Shown one piece after another: positions 9,966 to 20,369 of a stretch of DNA of 64,000 nucleotides. How positions within the stretch are numbered: the stretch's first letter is position 1; each line of letters begins with the position of its first letter. The translations under genes and the position numbers were made by a program. The notes beneath the pieces are model-generated. The model did not search any database, was not told where the DNA came from, and worked only from the letters and a program-made list of their open reading frames with translations. Origin of the DNA: Steinernema hermaphroditum (Eukaryota; Nematoda; Chromadorea; Rhabditida; Steinernematidae); assembly GCA_030435675.1 (NCBI GenBank), contig CM059624.1, positions 1,078,769 through 1,142,768 of the forward strand, in the 5' to 3' direction.

Positions 9966-11373
9966 TGATACGTCCACCTCTTTTTTCTTGCATATCTCGC
10001 GATTAACGAACTTTGACAAACTGCGACATACACCATTTGAAAGAGCAGCCAAAATAACGGTACTTAGCATAGAACGTTCGGAGTTCGGTGTTGGAGGTTG
10101 GTGAAAAAAATATGGTTTTTTTAAAAATAGGCCCAGATTGCTGTCCAGAAATGATACGTCCACCCAACGAAAAATTCGCTGTTTTCTGTTTTTTGCGTTC
10201 GTTTTGCTTCAGATTCACTGTTATTCATAGCTCTACGGTGTTCAAGGGTTGTTTCTCAAATGATAGGCCGTTCCACTTGCTTAACAGAGGTCGAAAAAGA
10301 GCATATTGTAGTCCTCCATGCCGAATACCTATCTAGCCGTCAAACTGCGTAAATTTTCTTCGCAAACAGCTTCCAAACCACGCAAAACACCGTTATCTGC
10401 GTCGAGAATTACATAGGTGCACAAGTGAGATCATTTAAGCGTTTATGGGCATCACTTGCCCTTCAAAACGTAGAACCCCAACTTGACCTGTTTTCTTGCC
10501 CGGGTCCTGGAACGATCCGGAATACGGTATTTTCGGCCTTTTTCATCGCTATCATGTTTTAGAGCGTCTGCGAAAACCCTCCATATGTTTTATTCCTTGG
10601 AAAATGGAGTACTTTTCAAAATATTTGTGGATCTTGAAAAATCCCATGAAAAACTGCCTTTTTCCATTGTAAATTCCATGGTACGTGGAATATCGTGAAA
10701 TACGTTGAAAGATACATCATTTTTCATGGAATAAAACATATGGAGGGTTTTCGCATACGCTCTAAAACGTGATAGCGATGAAAAAGGCCGAAAATACCGT
10801 ATTCCAGATCGTTCTGGGACCCGAACAAGAATGCAGGTCAAGTTGGGGTCTTAAGTTTTGAACTGGAAGTGATGCCGAGAAGCACTTAAATAATCTCATT
10901 TGTGTGCCTGTGTGATTCTCGACACGTAAAACGGTGGTTTGCGTGGTTTGGGGGCTATTGGTGAGGAGGATTTACACAATTGGACGTGTAAATAAGTATT
11001 CGGCATGGAGCACCACAATTTGGCCTTTTACGACATCTTTTGAGCACGGGTCGCGGCCCACCACTCACAAAACAACCCTTGAACACCGTAGAGCTATGAA
11101 TAACAGTGAATCTGAAGCAAAACGAACGCAAAAAACAGAAAACAGCGAATTTTTCGTTGGGTGGACGTATCATTTCTGGACAGCAATCTGGGCCTATTTT
11201 TAAAAAAACCATATTTTTTTCACCAACCTCCAACACCGAACTCCGAACGTTCTATGCTAAGTACCGTTATTTTGGCTGCTCTTTCAAATGGTGTATGTCG
11301 CAGTTTGTCAAAGTTCGTTAATCGCGAGATATGCAAGAAAAAAGAGGTGGACGTATCATTACTGGACGCACTG
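9951..11373. mobile_element. 1,423-bp fully palindromic TA-flanked transposon (non-autonomous Tc1/mariner-like)
   Basis: The ends CAGTGCGTCC and GGACGCACTG are flanked by TA on both sides (9949-9950 and 11374-11375), as for Tc1/mariner insertions. The two arms are inverted copies along their entire length and meet near 10660. The outer roughly 300 bp (9951-10250 against 11074-11373) appear identical. Inner parts are diverged but still pair, for example 10480-10610 against 10710-10845. The motif ATGATACGTCCACC occurs twice in each arm (9965 and 10152 in the left arm), so each end holds a repeated subterminal motif. No transposase frame is present. It lies inside the env part of the Bel/Pao frame. 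Confidence 0.9.
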
Positions 11374-11465
11374 TAGTCCCCACCGTTCAAGGGTTACTCA
11401 CCATATTTTTCCTCATTCTCGTCGCGCCACTGATCCTTAATTGTCTCTTTCTCTGTCGGCCCCAG

Positions 11466-11593
11466 TGTAACAATTAATCATTATTGTTGTTAGCTTTGTA
11501 AGAATCTCTCCCACTTCTGTATTGTGTCTAATACGCCCCCTTTTCAATGACATAAAACCCCGATGTATTTTGAATAAATCATTGGCAGCAACA
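11466..11593 (+). repeat. 3' LTR of the Bel/Pao element
   Basis: Identical to the 5' LTR; followed directly by the second copy of the GATGA target duplication at 11594-11598. The bases just upstream (11430-11465) are pyrimidine-rich; I see no polypurine tract. Confidence 0.95.
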
Positions 11594-11631
11594 GATGATA
11601 TGCGACGTTTTTAATCACAGAACACATTCCA

Positions 11632-13284
11632 CTAGAACATATCTTCCACAAGAGTCCTCAACCTTTTGGTCAAAGGACCTTCTTCTTCCCCATCTAGCGG
11701 AACATCGTCTTTAGGATTCGTCACTACCGTCATAATCAACTGAAGAATCGCGTAGTTCAGCGAGTTCTTGTATGACGCACGAACCTAAATGCATTATGGT
11801 AATAATTCATGAAAATACATTATCTATTCTACCGTATCCAGATTCAAACGCGTGCAAATACCGTGTTTTTCTAGGTTCTTGTTCATTTGCTTCGTGTAAA
11901 AACCCAACATGTTCTCTTCATTAGCCCTTCTATTATCACCATCCATGCTAACAGCCATGACAGCAGCGATGTCGGCTGTGTAGTTGCCAGCGTGAGTACA
12001 TTGCCAGTCACAGATGGCCAACAGGTCGGGCTTTCCGCCATTGCCTTGCCAGATCATGTTGTTGGGCCAGAGGTCGCCGTGAACAAGAACGTGGCCCAAG
12101 TCACCGTATTTCGCGTCGGGAGAAAGGAGTTGTCGAGCGTTGGAAGGGTCCGCGTTGGCCTGGCATTTATCGGAAATGTTTTCGGTGAACCAAGGAAGGT
12201 TCCGCTTCTCCAGCTCCTTGCAACAATAGACCACGTAGCTGTGGATTGCGTGGAGAGCTTTGCTGTTGTGCTGGAATTGCTCTTTGATTTGTTCTTGATG
12301 AAGAAGTGAGCGCACTTGAAGAACAGCCAAAGTGTCGAAGATGCTTAGGACCTAAAGAGCTGCGATTTATACGACCAAAAGCAGCCCAGGTTTTGCAAAC
12401 GCCCTGTCAAATATGAGCAACTTACAGCGTTAACTCCTACTCCTTGACCTAGTTTATACTCTTTCATCATCTTCCCGGTCAAGTCCTCCATGACAATAAG
12501 ACCCTGCATTCCGTCGGCCACGTTCATCTGTGTGCCGTGGAAGTATTTCACCAATAGAAGATCATCGGGGACATTGTTTTTCGCGAACTCGTAGAAAGCG
12601 ACTTCGCGATTGTGTACAGAGGCGATCATTTCGAGTTTGTCGAGATCGACTTCATCGTTGTCGTCATGTCGCATTTTCTGTGGTCCAGCGATCTAAATAT
12701 GCGAAGTTGTTATTGACGTTTGGCCTTTATATTGGCTCAATTCCCTTGGGTTATGTATGAGGTTTGCTGCCCGATCGGGATTTGAGTGAAGAGGGAGCAG
12801 GATGCCCTACGTTTAGCTCGACAAACTCAGTCATTTCCTCACAAATTATACTTTTCAAGCGGGACGGGTCTACCTACGATCGCTTGTTCATCTCTGAGGC
12901 TTAGGAAGGATAACAAAGGAAAATAAGACCACAGAACCCTTTCATTTAGTCACTTTAAGGAGAGCCTTCTTTCTAAAATGCGACAACGTCGACCGCCTTC
13001 TATGCGACTTCCTTACCTTAACGAGAACACTGTGAGATCCATCGTCAGCCTCTAATAGAATACGGTAGATTTTGGAAGAGAAGCCTTTGCCTGCGGAGAT
13101 GCATTTTTCTGAAGGGATGCCTTTCAACTAAACCAATGCTAAAACTTGTTCCTTTTTGTGTTCATTTCTTTACCTTCGATGGATCGGTGCCAAGAGTATA
13201 AGACCTGTCGTTTTTAGCCAAGATTTCCATCAGTTTCTCAAGATTCATATCGGAGCCGGCGACAAGATGATCGCCTGGGGCCAT
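11632..13284 (-). CDS. CHK kinase-like (ecdysteroid-kinase-like / DUF1679) protein
   Basis: Five exons (13174-13284, 13017-13127, 12426-12692, 11833-12351, 11632-11784) give 386 residues in frame. The family is a choline/aminoglycoside-kinase-like fold, large in nematodes and insects and often linked to phosphorylation of small molecules or detoxification; the substrate here is unknown. Visible signatures are a glycine-containing ATP-loop region (SAGKGFSSKIYRILLE) in exon 2, the motif VLVHGDLWPNNM with the catalytic Asp and Asn in exon 4, and ICDWQ in place of DFG about 25 residues later. The length is near the usual 380-430. The ATG at 13284 opens MAPGDHLVAG and has no better upstream alternative. 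The gene converges on the Bel/Pao insertion, whose 3' LTR ends 38 bp past the stop. The catalytic residues are intact, so the protein is probably active. Confidence 0.88.
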
Positions 13285-14093
13285 GGTGGTAGTCGAGCCT
13301 GTAGAGAGCGGCGGTTAAAGATTGCAGCAGCGAAACACAGACACAAGTGTGTGTTGATCGATGTATCGCACCTCCGACGCCCTTTCATACCCATCGCTAT
13401 TGCACAACGTTGCTCGCAACGATAGCTAGCTCTTTCCGCGTGGCTTTAGAGGCCTACCTTTGTAGTTTGTTCTCTATAAGGACGGAATGCTGGAAACGTC
13501 GATCGAAACATTGCCATAGTAATCCGATTGGAAACTGAAAAAAACTGAAGGTTCATGCACCATTGGGATAGTTCACATGTTCAGAGCTGTGTTGATTCAT
13601 TATTTTATCATCATCGAGGTTTATTTTTAAATTCGAGGTCGCAAGAATTGAGGAAGATTAAGGTCGGCTTTCTCCATCGGATGGGTACGAAAAATATGGC
13701 GAAACTGCATGTTTTTTTTTGATTAGGGATAGCACTTGATTATTTATCTGTTATCGATTATATATTCAGTTTAATTTTCGCTTTCTTCATCAATTTTTGT
13801 CCAGTGATCTTCCACTTTCCCCTATATGAAACTGAGGCCGCTTTCATCATATTTTAATCGTGTTTGAGGAATTGGAATTGAGGAAGATTAAAGACGGCTT
13901 TCTACACTATTTCATCTTCGAACTTTGCTGTTTTATGTTCTTCTTCTGGTTATTTCTATGTGTTCTGTTGGCAATGCTATTGACGCGCCGCTTCAATCGC
14001 TATAATTTACTTTGCATTTGTATCTTTGTCGTGATTTTGAAATAACGGGCTACCCCGAGGGTTTCACATTGATAATTGCCCTATCATTCAGAG
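13285..14093. other. Intergenic, AT-rich; promoter region between divergent genes
   Basis: No gene seen. It must hold the promoters of the divergent kinase-like and TTC1 genes. A short motif (GAATTGAGGAAGATTAA followed by GGCTTTCT) occurs twice, near 13645 and 13875, in otherwise AT-rich sequence. A pyrimidine-rich CTATCATTCAG ends two bases before the TTC1 start codon and could be a spliced-leader acceptor. Confidence 0.5.
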
Positions 14094-14830
14094 ATGGACA
14101 TCGAGAATCCATCCACATCCATCATCGACGAGGTCGTCAAAGAAGCCACAGAAGAGCCTTCTTCTGAAAAGGATGACTGCGAAGCTGAATTAAAGATGGA
14201 TCCACTGGAAGAGCGACAAACACGCGAAGCGTTATACACGCCTGAAGTTCTCGAAGAGAAACGCTTGGCTGCTGACAACACAAAGACTTTGGGAAATACC
14301 GAATTCGGAAAAGGAAACTGGCAGGAAGCAGCCAAATTGTATACTGAAGCTTTGGACACGTGTCCGCTGCAATTCGGAGATGAACGAGCGACGTACTTGG
14401 CGAATAGAGCAGCTGCTTATATGAAACAGGAGCTGTGGGAGAAGGCCATCGAGGATTGCAGCGAGGCCATCAAACTTGGGCCTAAAAACAATAAGGCTCT
14501 TACAAGGAGGGCCATTTGCTACACGAAGGATGACAAGGACTTGGACAAGGCTCTTGAGGTGACTTATATCAATTGAACGTCTAACTAGCATTGTTGTTGC
14601 AGGACTATAAAGAGCTGAACAAGCTAGAGCCCAATAATCGGACGCATCAGATAGAGATCGTCATGTTGGAGAAACGAATCCATGAGCGGAACGAGAAGAT
14701 GAAGGAGGAGATGTTCGGTCAGATGAAGAAGCTCGGGAACATGTTCTTGAAGCCATTCGGCCTTTCGACGGACAGCTTCCAATTGGAACCTCAGCCTGGC
14801 GGAGGATATTCCGTTAACATGAAGAAATAA
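14094..14830 (+). CDS. ttc1: Tetratricopeptide repeat protein 1 (TTC1) orthologue
   Basis: Two exons (14094-14558 and 14603-14830) joined by a 44-bp intron give 230 residues. After an acidic N-terminus come three TPR repeats (about residues 62-160; for example LGNTEFGKGNWQEAAKLYTE, then ATYLANRAAAYMKQELWEKA, then NNKALTRRAICYTKDDKDLD). A coiled segment (IHERNEKMKEEMFGQMKKL) and the C-terminal signature KPFGLSTDSFQL plus GGGYSVN follow, which closely fits the TTC1 tail. TTC1 family proteins are Hsp90/Hsp70 co-chaperones that bind chaperone tails through the TPR cleft; that role is by family. ATG at 14094 directly follows a TTCAG acceptor-like site, so the transcript may be trans-spliced there. 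Confidence 0.93.
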
Positions 14831-15025
14831 GTGCCTTAAGAGTTATATAAAAGATGTGCCCCGGTTTGTGCCTGCCAAATTGATTCAGAAATGTCGTTTT
14901 TGAGTGTCCACTGCGTGGAATTCTGTTGAAACAACTGATAAAGAAAGAGGCCCTTCTGAAGTCCAGCTGTCAGCATTGCAAAAGAAAGACAAGGTCCCCC
15001 CAATTTGGGCAAGTAAAAAACTTCT

Positions 15026-15096
15026 GACCCCGACGTGATTCGAACACGCAACCTTCTGATCTGGAGTCAGACGCGCTACCGTTGCGCCACGGAGTC
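15026..15096 (-). tRNA. tRNA-Trp (anticodon CCA)
   Basis: On the minus strand a 71-base sequence folds as a cloverleaf: acceptor GACTCCG with CGGGGTC, D-arm GCGCAACGGTAGCGC, anticodon arm TCTGACTCCAGATCAGA with anticodon CCA, and T-arm GCGTGTTCGAATCACGT. The A box (TGGCGCAACGG) and B box (GTTCGAATC) are good. No intron. Confidence 0.95.
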
Positions 15097-15441
15097 ACAG
15101 CTATGAACAATCACAACTTTAAATATCACAGTGCCATCAAGATGAGCTGACCTCTCATATTCATTCTCCGCCTTTCCCAGCAACCTGTATATGCAACCGC
15201 CCACACACGAAGTCATTAAAATTCGTTTGTATCCTAGACTGGCTATTTTGTCTCATAGACGAGCTTCAATGATTCGTCGTGTGTGGTCGATGACGTCATT
15301 TTCATATTCGCTGTATTCTCGCTATTCTCTCTACTACTTTCATCTGATCCAGCGGCTATTCAATTCATTTCGAGGACGCGTTTCGTTTAACAGTCGAAAC
15401 AGACGAATTGACTAATCGATGTATCCTTTCCAGATGGTGAG
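15097..15441. other. Short intergenic upstream of micu-1
   Basis: No gene. TATCCTTTCCAG just before 15435 looks like a splice or trans-splice acceptor; the ATG immediately after it leads to a stop within seven codons, so the micu-1 start is the next ATG at 15442. Confidence 0.5.
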
Positions 15442-17429
15442 ATGCTCGCCCTGAGAAGCCGTTCTCTGCAGCTGAGTCGCCACAACCTACTGGCGCTTAC
15501 CTCGTCGAGGAGCCAGTACACTCCCGGTGGAGGAATCCAGAACGCGACGCAAGTAGCGAAACGTCGCGAGGAATTGGCCAAACCGTTCGAGGAGGAGAAC
15601 CCAGCCGACTACACCCTCTTTGGCAACAAAAAGAAGCCGAAATCAAGCGTCTTCCATTACACGGATCGTTCTGCCGGGAAGGGCTACTCGGACTACTCCA
15701 GTCAGGTCTACGTGAATCGACCGTATATCTGGCCTCCGCTCCGCAAACTGTTCAACTTCAATTTCTGTCTTGTTCTGGTCGGACTCGTCATTTGTTTCAT
15801 GGACGTTGATTCGTGAGTGAGTCTATGGTTTCTTGTAAACGGCCTCTCTTTCAGGGCGGCAGCATATTTCGGTCAGGTGACCAAAGCGTTCCGACCGGAA
15901 GCTTCGGACAACTATGTCCATCAAGACGATGAGCCCGAGATTGAGGAGGAAGATGCAGCGCCAAAGAAAAAGAAGAAGAAGATGGGATTCAGGGAGCGCC
16001 GAATTGTCGAATACGAAAATCGCATCAGATCCTACTCGACACCTGACAAGATTTTTCGCTACTTTGCCACTTTGAAGGTTAGTCTTTCCTTCAGTTCTTG
16101 ATATAGTCATCCGAATAGGTGTACAACGACGACGACTCTACACGGAACTTCGAAGTTTACATGACACCTGAAGATTTTGTCCGTTCTCTGACTCCCGGGG
16201 TGATGCAGCCACGCAATCTCGGCTTGGACAAGTTCAAAGTGTACCATCCCGATGTGAGCTTCGGACCGGAATGAAACATGTTATAGTGATAAACGTTTTG
16301 TAGAAGTACCGGCATGACTTTTCCGATACAAACAGTATTTTCTACAAGCTTGGGGAACATGGTCTCATCAGCTTCAGTGATTATTTGTTTTTGATGACTC
16401 TGCTATCAAGTAGGTATGCAGCGCAGGCGCAGTTCAAGCTCGCTTTCAGCTCCTCCAAGCGAGTTCAACTTGGCGTTCCGCATCTTTGACTTGAACGGGG
16501 ACGGAGAGCTCGACCAGTACGAATTCGAGAAAGTCCAGGATCTAGTGATTTCGCAAACTACTGTGGGGCAGGTATCTGACCACGAGAAACCACGCCTAAT
16601 ACGACGTGAATGCAGCGCCACCGGGATCACATCACTCCGTCGTTCTCGTTCCGGAAGCAAACGAATTCGGCGCTTCGCAGTTACTTCTTCGGCAAAGACG
16701 GGAAGAAGAAGCTCGATGTGAACACGTTCCTTCAGTTCCAGGTACGCCTTGTGTTATGTAGTAGCTTTAACCGCATGATTCTTAGGCACATTTGCACAGA
16801 GATATTCTGAAGATCGAGTTCCAACGCCGAGATCCCGAGTCGAACGCTAACGACGAGGGCGTCATTTCGGAAGTGAGCTTCGCTGAGTTGCTGCTCATGC
16901 ATGCAAACCTGCCCGAGAAGAGGCAGAAGAAGATGCTCCGAAGAGTAAAGAGGAAGTACAAGGAGTTACCGGACAAGAAGGTGCGGCGACCTTCTTTCTT
17001 TTCATCGCGTTATCCTTCTCACTTCTAGGGTATCAGCTTCCAGGAGCTATCGGCGTTCTTCTGCTTCCTCTACTTCATAGAATCTGTGGATCTCGCACTG
17101 CATTTTTATAAGTTGGCCGGAATTTCGCTCTCTCGCGAACTCATCCAACTGGTAGCAAAGAAGATTGCTAACGTTGAGATCACGGACAACGTGCTGGATG
17201 TCGTCATTGCGCTGTTCGATGAAAATGGAGTATGGTGTTGCTGAAACGCCACAGTTTAAAAGATGCTCTAATTTAGGACGGCGAGCTGAGTCACAAAGAG
17301 TTCGTGAACATCATGAAACGACGAATCCAGCGAGGGCTTGAGCGACCAAAGAATGTGGGACTCGTTAAACTCGTGGACGCGATGGCGGACTGCGCGAAAC
17401 GACAATTTCTACTTGCCGCAACTTCGTAA
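15442..17429 (+). CDS. micu-1: Mitochondrial calcium uptake protein MICU1
   Basis: Nine exons (15442-15812, 15855-16077, 16119-16253, 16304-16409, 16450-16571, 16616-16741, 16786-16980, 17029-17229, 17277-17429) give 543 residues in frame. The start [19 protein letters not shown] is basic and without acids, as for a mitochondrial presequence, followed by a membrane span near residues 105-122 ([14 protein letters not shown]). The family signature [13 protein letters not shown] is in exon 3. EF-hand 1 reads [12 protein letters not shown] (about 292) and EF-hand 2 [12 protein letters not shown] (about 490); both keep all calcium ligands. Between them are [13 protein letters not shown] and the helical core. 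MICU1 gates the calcium uniporter in the intermembrane space. The length is somewhat above the usual 470-480, mainly in the N-terminal part. It is followed by a convergent ground-like gene. Confidence 0.95.
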
Positions 17430-17951
17430 TTTGTGCCTTGCTTTTCAAGTAGCTGTGCACCTGGATGGTACACTTTCAACTTGCACCATCGATACTCGCT
17501 AGTTTGCAACTTATTGATGATTCGTATCTACCGCTTCCCTAGTCCTCAAGAGCTTATTGCCATGTACATAGCCACTATTTCGCCTGTGATATGCATAGTA
17601 CAGTAAATTGTCCGTGAAAGCGTCCTCGTTTTTTTCATGTAATGGGCACACAGCCGCAAAAGATAGGGTTTAACTGACTGTGAAAAGTGAAAATTCAGAT
17701 AAATGGATATTTTAATTATATCGGAACCAGTGATGCCGAATGAGTCCGAAATCCTATCGAGTCCTTTGGGTAAGTTGGGCCATTTTGTGCAGAGCATCAA
17801 CAGCCCCATGACTGTGTACAAGAAGAATGTTCCTCGCGTCTACCTCCTTCAAAGTGTGGATAACACTCTATTGAAAGATCCTTTACTATTTTGAGCAATG
17901 AAGGGATATCATTTTGATGAAAATAAATAATTATTACAAAAAGTCAAGCGA
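17430..17951. other. Intergenic between convergent genes
   Basis: Holds the 3' ends of micu-1 and the ground-like gene. Near 17727 the sequence CCAGTGATGCCGAATGAGTCCGAAATC resembles one at 54405 and may be a decayed repeat end. No gene is supported. Confidence 0.4.
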
Positions 17952-19095
17952 TTAACTGGACTGTCTAAAGGCGATACAAGTGACTGCGCCTTTCTGGGCT
18001 TCGCAGAACAAGTTCGAGCTGTAGACGTAGCTGAAGTGTCCTCGCGAACAGATCACGTCGATGTTGCCGCCGAATTTCTTTTCAGCGGCAAGATTGATTC
18101 CTCTCTTGGACTCGGATGAGTTCTCGGTCATGCTCTGTAAATATGACTTTGAGGACTAGGCGAAGTTCGGCCACCGTACCTCGATCATGAGTCGCTTCAG
18201 GACCTGACTGTTGCACTTCGTATCGGCGTGGACTTCCACATTCTTCGACTCGTCGTCGTCGACTTTCATCACGGCCTGGCGCGCTTTTCTATGCAGCAGA
18301 TCGTGATCTTCATTGGTCTGAAACATACTGTGGAAGGTAAGGATAAGATAAGCGACACGATGGATCGTGGGAAAGGAAGTTAAACTACAGAACATGCCTC
18401 ACATTGATCCCCTATTGTCCTTTTTTGTGATATTCCTGTGTAACAAAGGCAGAGCAGGTCACTTTATATTGCTTGGTGAACATTGCCGATAGTCTTGCTG
18501 TGGGTTACGGTAGCGTATAAATTGAATAGGTCTTCACTTTGGCCTACTTTCAAGTCTGCTATGCTGTCGATAGCAATAAATGACAAAAACTGCTCTAATA
18601 CTCTGTATATGGCCCGTACACTTAAAGTTAGCAAAGAGGTTAACCATATAAGCACCTTTAGTTATGCCCAAGAAGTTTGTTTGATCTCTAACCACATTGT
18701 TTTTGATACCCAATATCCAGTTAACCGTGCCCTCCGCACTCACCTTAGCTTCAGCTTCATCAAGCAGTTTCTCAAGCATTTCAAGCTGGGAGATCTGATT
18801 CGGACGCTCGAAGTTCACGCCGGCCATCTGAGCCTTCCACTCAATATTGTCCAGCGGCTTCACGTCCCCAACGATCTTTTGGCCGCGTGCGACGGCACAC
18901 GGAGGCGGTTGGGGACATTGAGGAACAGGGCATGATTGAGCGGGGCAGGCTGCCTGGAAACGCCATTTTAGAAGTGCATGCTCAGCGATGAAAAGCTACA
19001 GGTTGCGGGCAGGAGCATCCGGAAGTGGGCGAAGGGAAGAGGAAGCTCTGGGCCACGGAGGCGCATAGGAGGAAGAGAACGCTCAAGCAGATCAT
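17952..19095 (-). CDS. Ground-like domain secreted protein (hedgehog-related family)
   Basis: Four exons (19000-19095, 18744-18953, 18180-18317, 17952-18134) give 208 residues. The first exon is a signal peptide, MICLSVLFLLCASVAQS. A Cys/Pro-rich spacer (CPAQSCPVPQCPQPPPC) follows, then a helical linker. The C-terminal ground-like domain has its typical order: C-N-S...LK in exon 3 (TKCNSQVLKRLM), then FGGNIDVICSRGHFSYV and a final CEAQKGAVTCIAF. Ground-like proteins are nematode-specific extracellular proteins related to hedgehog, expressed mainly in epidermis and linked to cuticle and moulting; that role is by family. Intron 2 is 426 bp, unusually long for this neighbourhood. The family start is recovered only by joining the signal-peptide exon through an unusual GTAGCT donor. 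Confidence 0.85.
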
Positions 19096-19930
19096 CGCAC
19101 AGATTCTGTCGCCGATTGCGGTTCGTGGATATAATCGACGATTCCGACGGCTGTTTCGGCGCTCCGTCGAAGTGGGTCACGACGCGCGAATCACACAAAA
19201 CCCGTTGTTTGCGAGAAAGTGAAAACAAAAGAGAGAAAATAAAGGAACGCTTTCGAATGTCGAAAAAGGAAGCCCAATAGAAAAGTGCTCGACGTGCATG
19301 GTTGGTTCACCGGAGACACTTCTCCCGAAACCCTTTGAAACGGGTTCACAACTCTTCGTTACATTCGGTTTTTGGGGCGAAAGGTCACACACAGAGTTCC
19401 TCTTCTTTGATTAGTTTGTGCACTACCATCATGGTTCATACGCCAATGTGATATGACAGTTTAGAACGCGTCCTGTCGGACTCAATCCACGAGATATAGG
19501 CATCTAGGATCCCTTATTATGATGTTCAGATGCACAGCTACAGTTTAGGAAGACGTACTCTTCTACCCATTGTTTAAATAGGCATAGATAAGCTAACCTA
19601 GATGTTAACTATGTACGTTCTTTGAGTCCATTGAGCGTTCAAATGAACAATGCTCAACTGCCCATCTTTATTTGTTTGTGCCAACCTTAATCGAGTACTG
19701 TAACTTGTCTCTTGTTTCCCCCCCCCCCCCCCCCAGCGTCCAAGCCATTTTGACGTCATCCTACACAAATTCAACACACTATCTCATCATGCTTTGGTTA
19801 CTCATCTTCGAATTTGCCAAAGTTCAGCTAATTCGGTCCCATCCCCGATGAGTCACCCTTCAAACAGGCCAAAAGATGCCACTGTCCAACCCATATAAAA
19901 GAGGCCAAGGCGAAGGAGAGAGCACCGACC
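19096..19930. other. Intergenic with copied promoter of the YGG peptide gene
   Basis: 19096-19740 holds nothing I can name apart from a run of about 17 C residues near 19720. From about 19750 the sequence is shared with the upstream regions of two other YGG genes. It has a palindromic TGACGTCA at 19751-19758, a conserved block CAAAGTTCAGCTAATTCGGT, and a TATAAAA box at 19894-19900, 31 bp before the ATG. Confidence 0.7.
19894..19900 (+). promoter_or_regulatory. TATA box of YGG peptide gene A
   Basis: TATAAAA followed by GAGGCC. The same TATAAAAGAGGCC is present at the same distance upstream of copies B (23594-23600, minus) and C (25513-25519, minus), so the core promoter is shared by all three. 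Confidence 0.75.
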
Positions 19931-20199
19931 ATGTCCCTTCGTCTCGTCTTCTCTCTTCTCTTGGTCTTCGTGGCTCTGGCTACTGCCCATCCCCACCACC
20001 ATGGCTACGGAGGATATGGCGGATATGGCAGCTATGGAGGATACGGTGGCTATGGAGGGTATGGCGGTGGATATTCGATGGGTGGAGGTGAGTGAATGTG
20101 CATTTGCTTCTTTTAAAAGATGAGTCTTCAGGTTACCCCATGGGTGGAATGGGAGGTTATCCGATGGGCGGAATGGGAGGTGGCTGGAATGGGAAGTGA
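19931..20199 (+). CDS. YGG-repeat secreted peptide, copy A (caenacin/nlp-like)
   Basis: Exons 19931-20087 and 20132-20199 encode 74 residues: signal peptide MSLRLVFSLLLVFVALATA, a His-rich start (HPHHHG), then repeats of YGGYGG, and a second exon of YPMGGMGG repeats ending WNGK. This is the build of nematode caenacin and nlp-29-type glycine/tyrosine-rich peptides, which are induced in epidermis by infection or wounding and thought to be antimicrobial; that function is inferred from composition only. Copies B and C encode almost the same protein on the other strand. This copy ends with GK before the stop, whereas B and C end at WN. A C-terminal GK could be an amidation signal. Confidence 0.85.
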
Positions 20200-20369
20200 A
20201 TCAAACACCATATAAACAATTATACTATCTTATTTATTTAATAAATAATTTGCTGAATTGGAATTATATCGCTTGATAAAACAGCACAGCACCTTCAATT
20301 TATAAAGGGTCGATCAACTGGCATATTCAAGAGGTTACGTATGTTCATCACAAACCCAGTATTTTCTCT

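Larger units (their letters stand above)
1725..11593 (+). mobile_element. Complete Bel/Pao LTR retrotransposon with env-like region, carrying a nested transposon
   Basis: The element is bounded by two 128-bp LTRs (1725-1852 and 11466-11593) that look identical base for base, start TGTAAC and end CAACA. The 5-bp target GATGA is duplicated on both sides (1720-1724 and 11594-11598). A primer binding site follows the 5' LTR and a single 7.9-kb reading frame encodes gag, protease, reverse transcriptase, RNase H, integrase and an envelope-like part. Identical LTRs and a perfect duplication mean a recent insertion. Without the nested 1,423-bp element it would be about 8.4 kb, normal for Bel/Pao. It sits between the 3' ends of two host genes and interrupts neither coding region. 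The target site lies 80 bp past the stop of the small gene ending at 1639. Confidence 0.95.

Noticed and set aside
10003..11376. Open frames of 71-93 codons on both strands with the same protein (for example around 10003-10218 and 11106-11321)
   Set aside because: They are mirror images caused by the palindromic transposon; no start context, splice sites or family.
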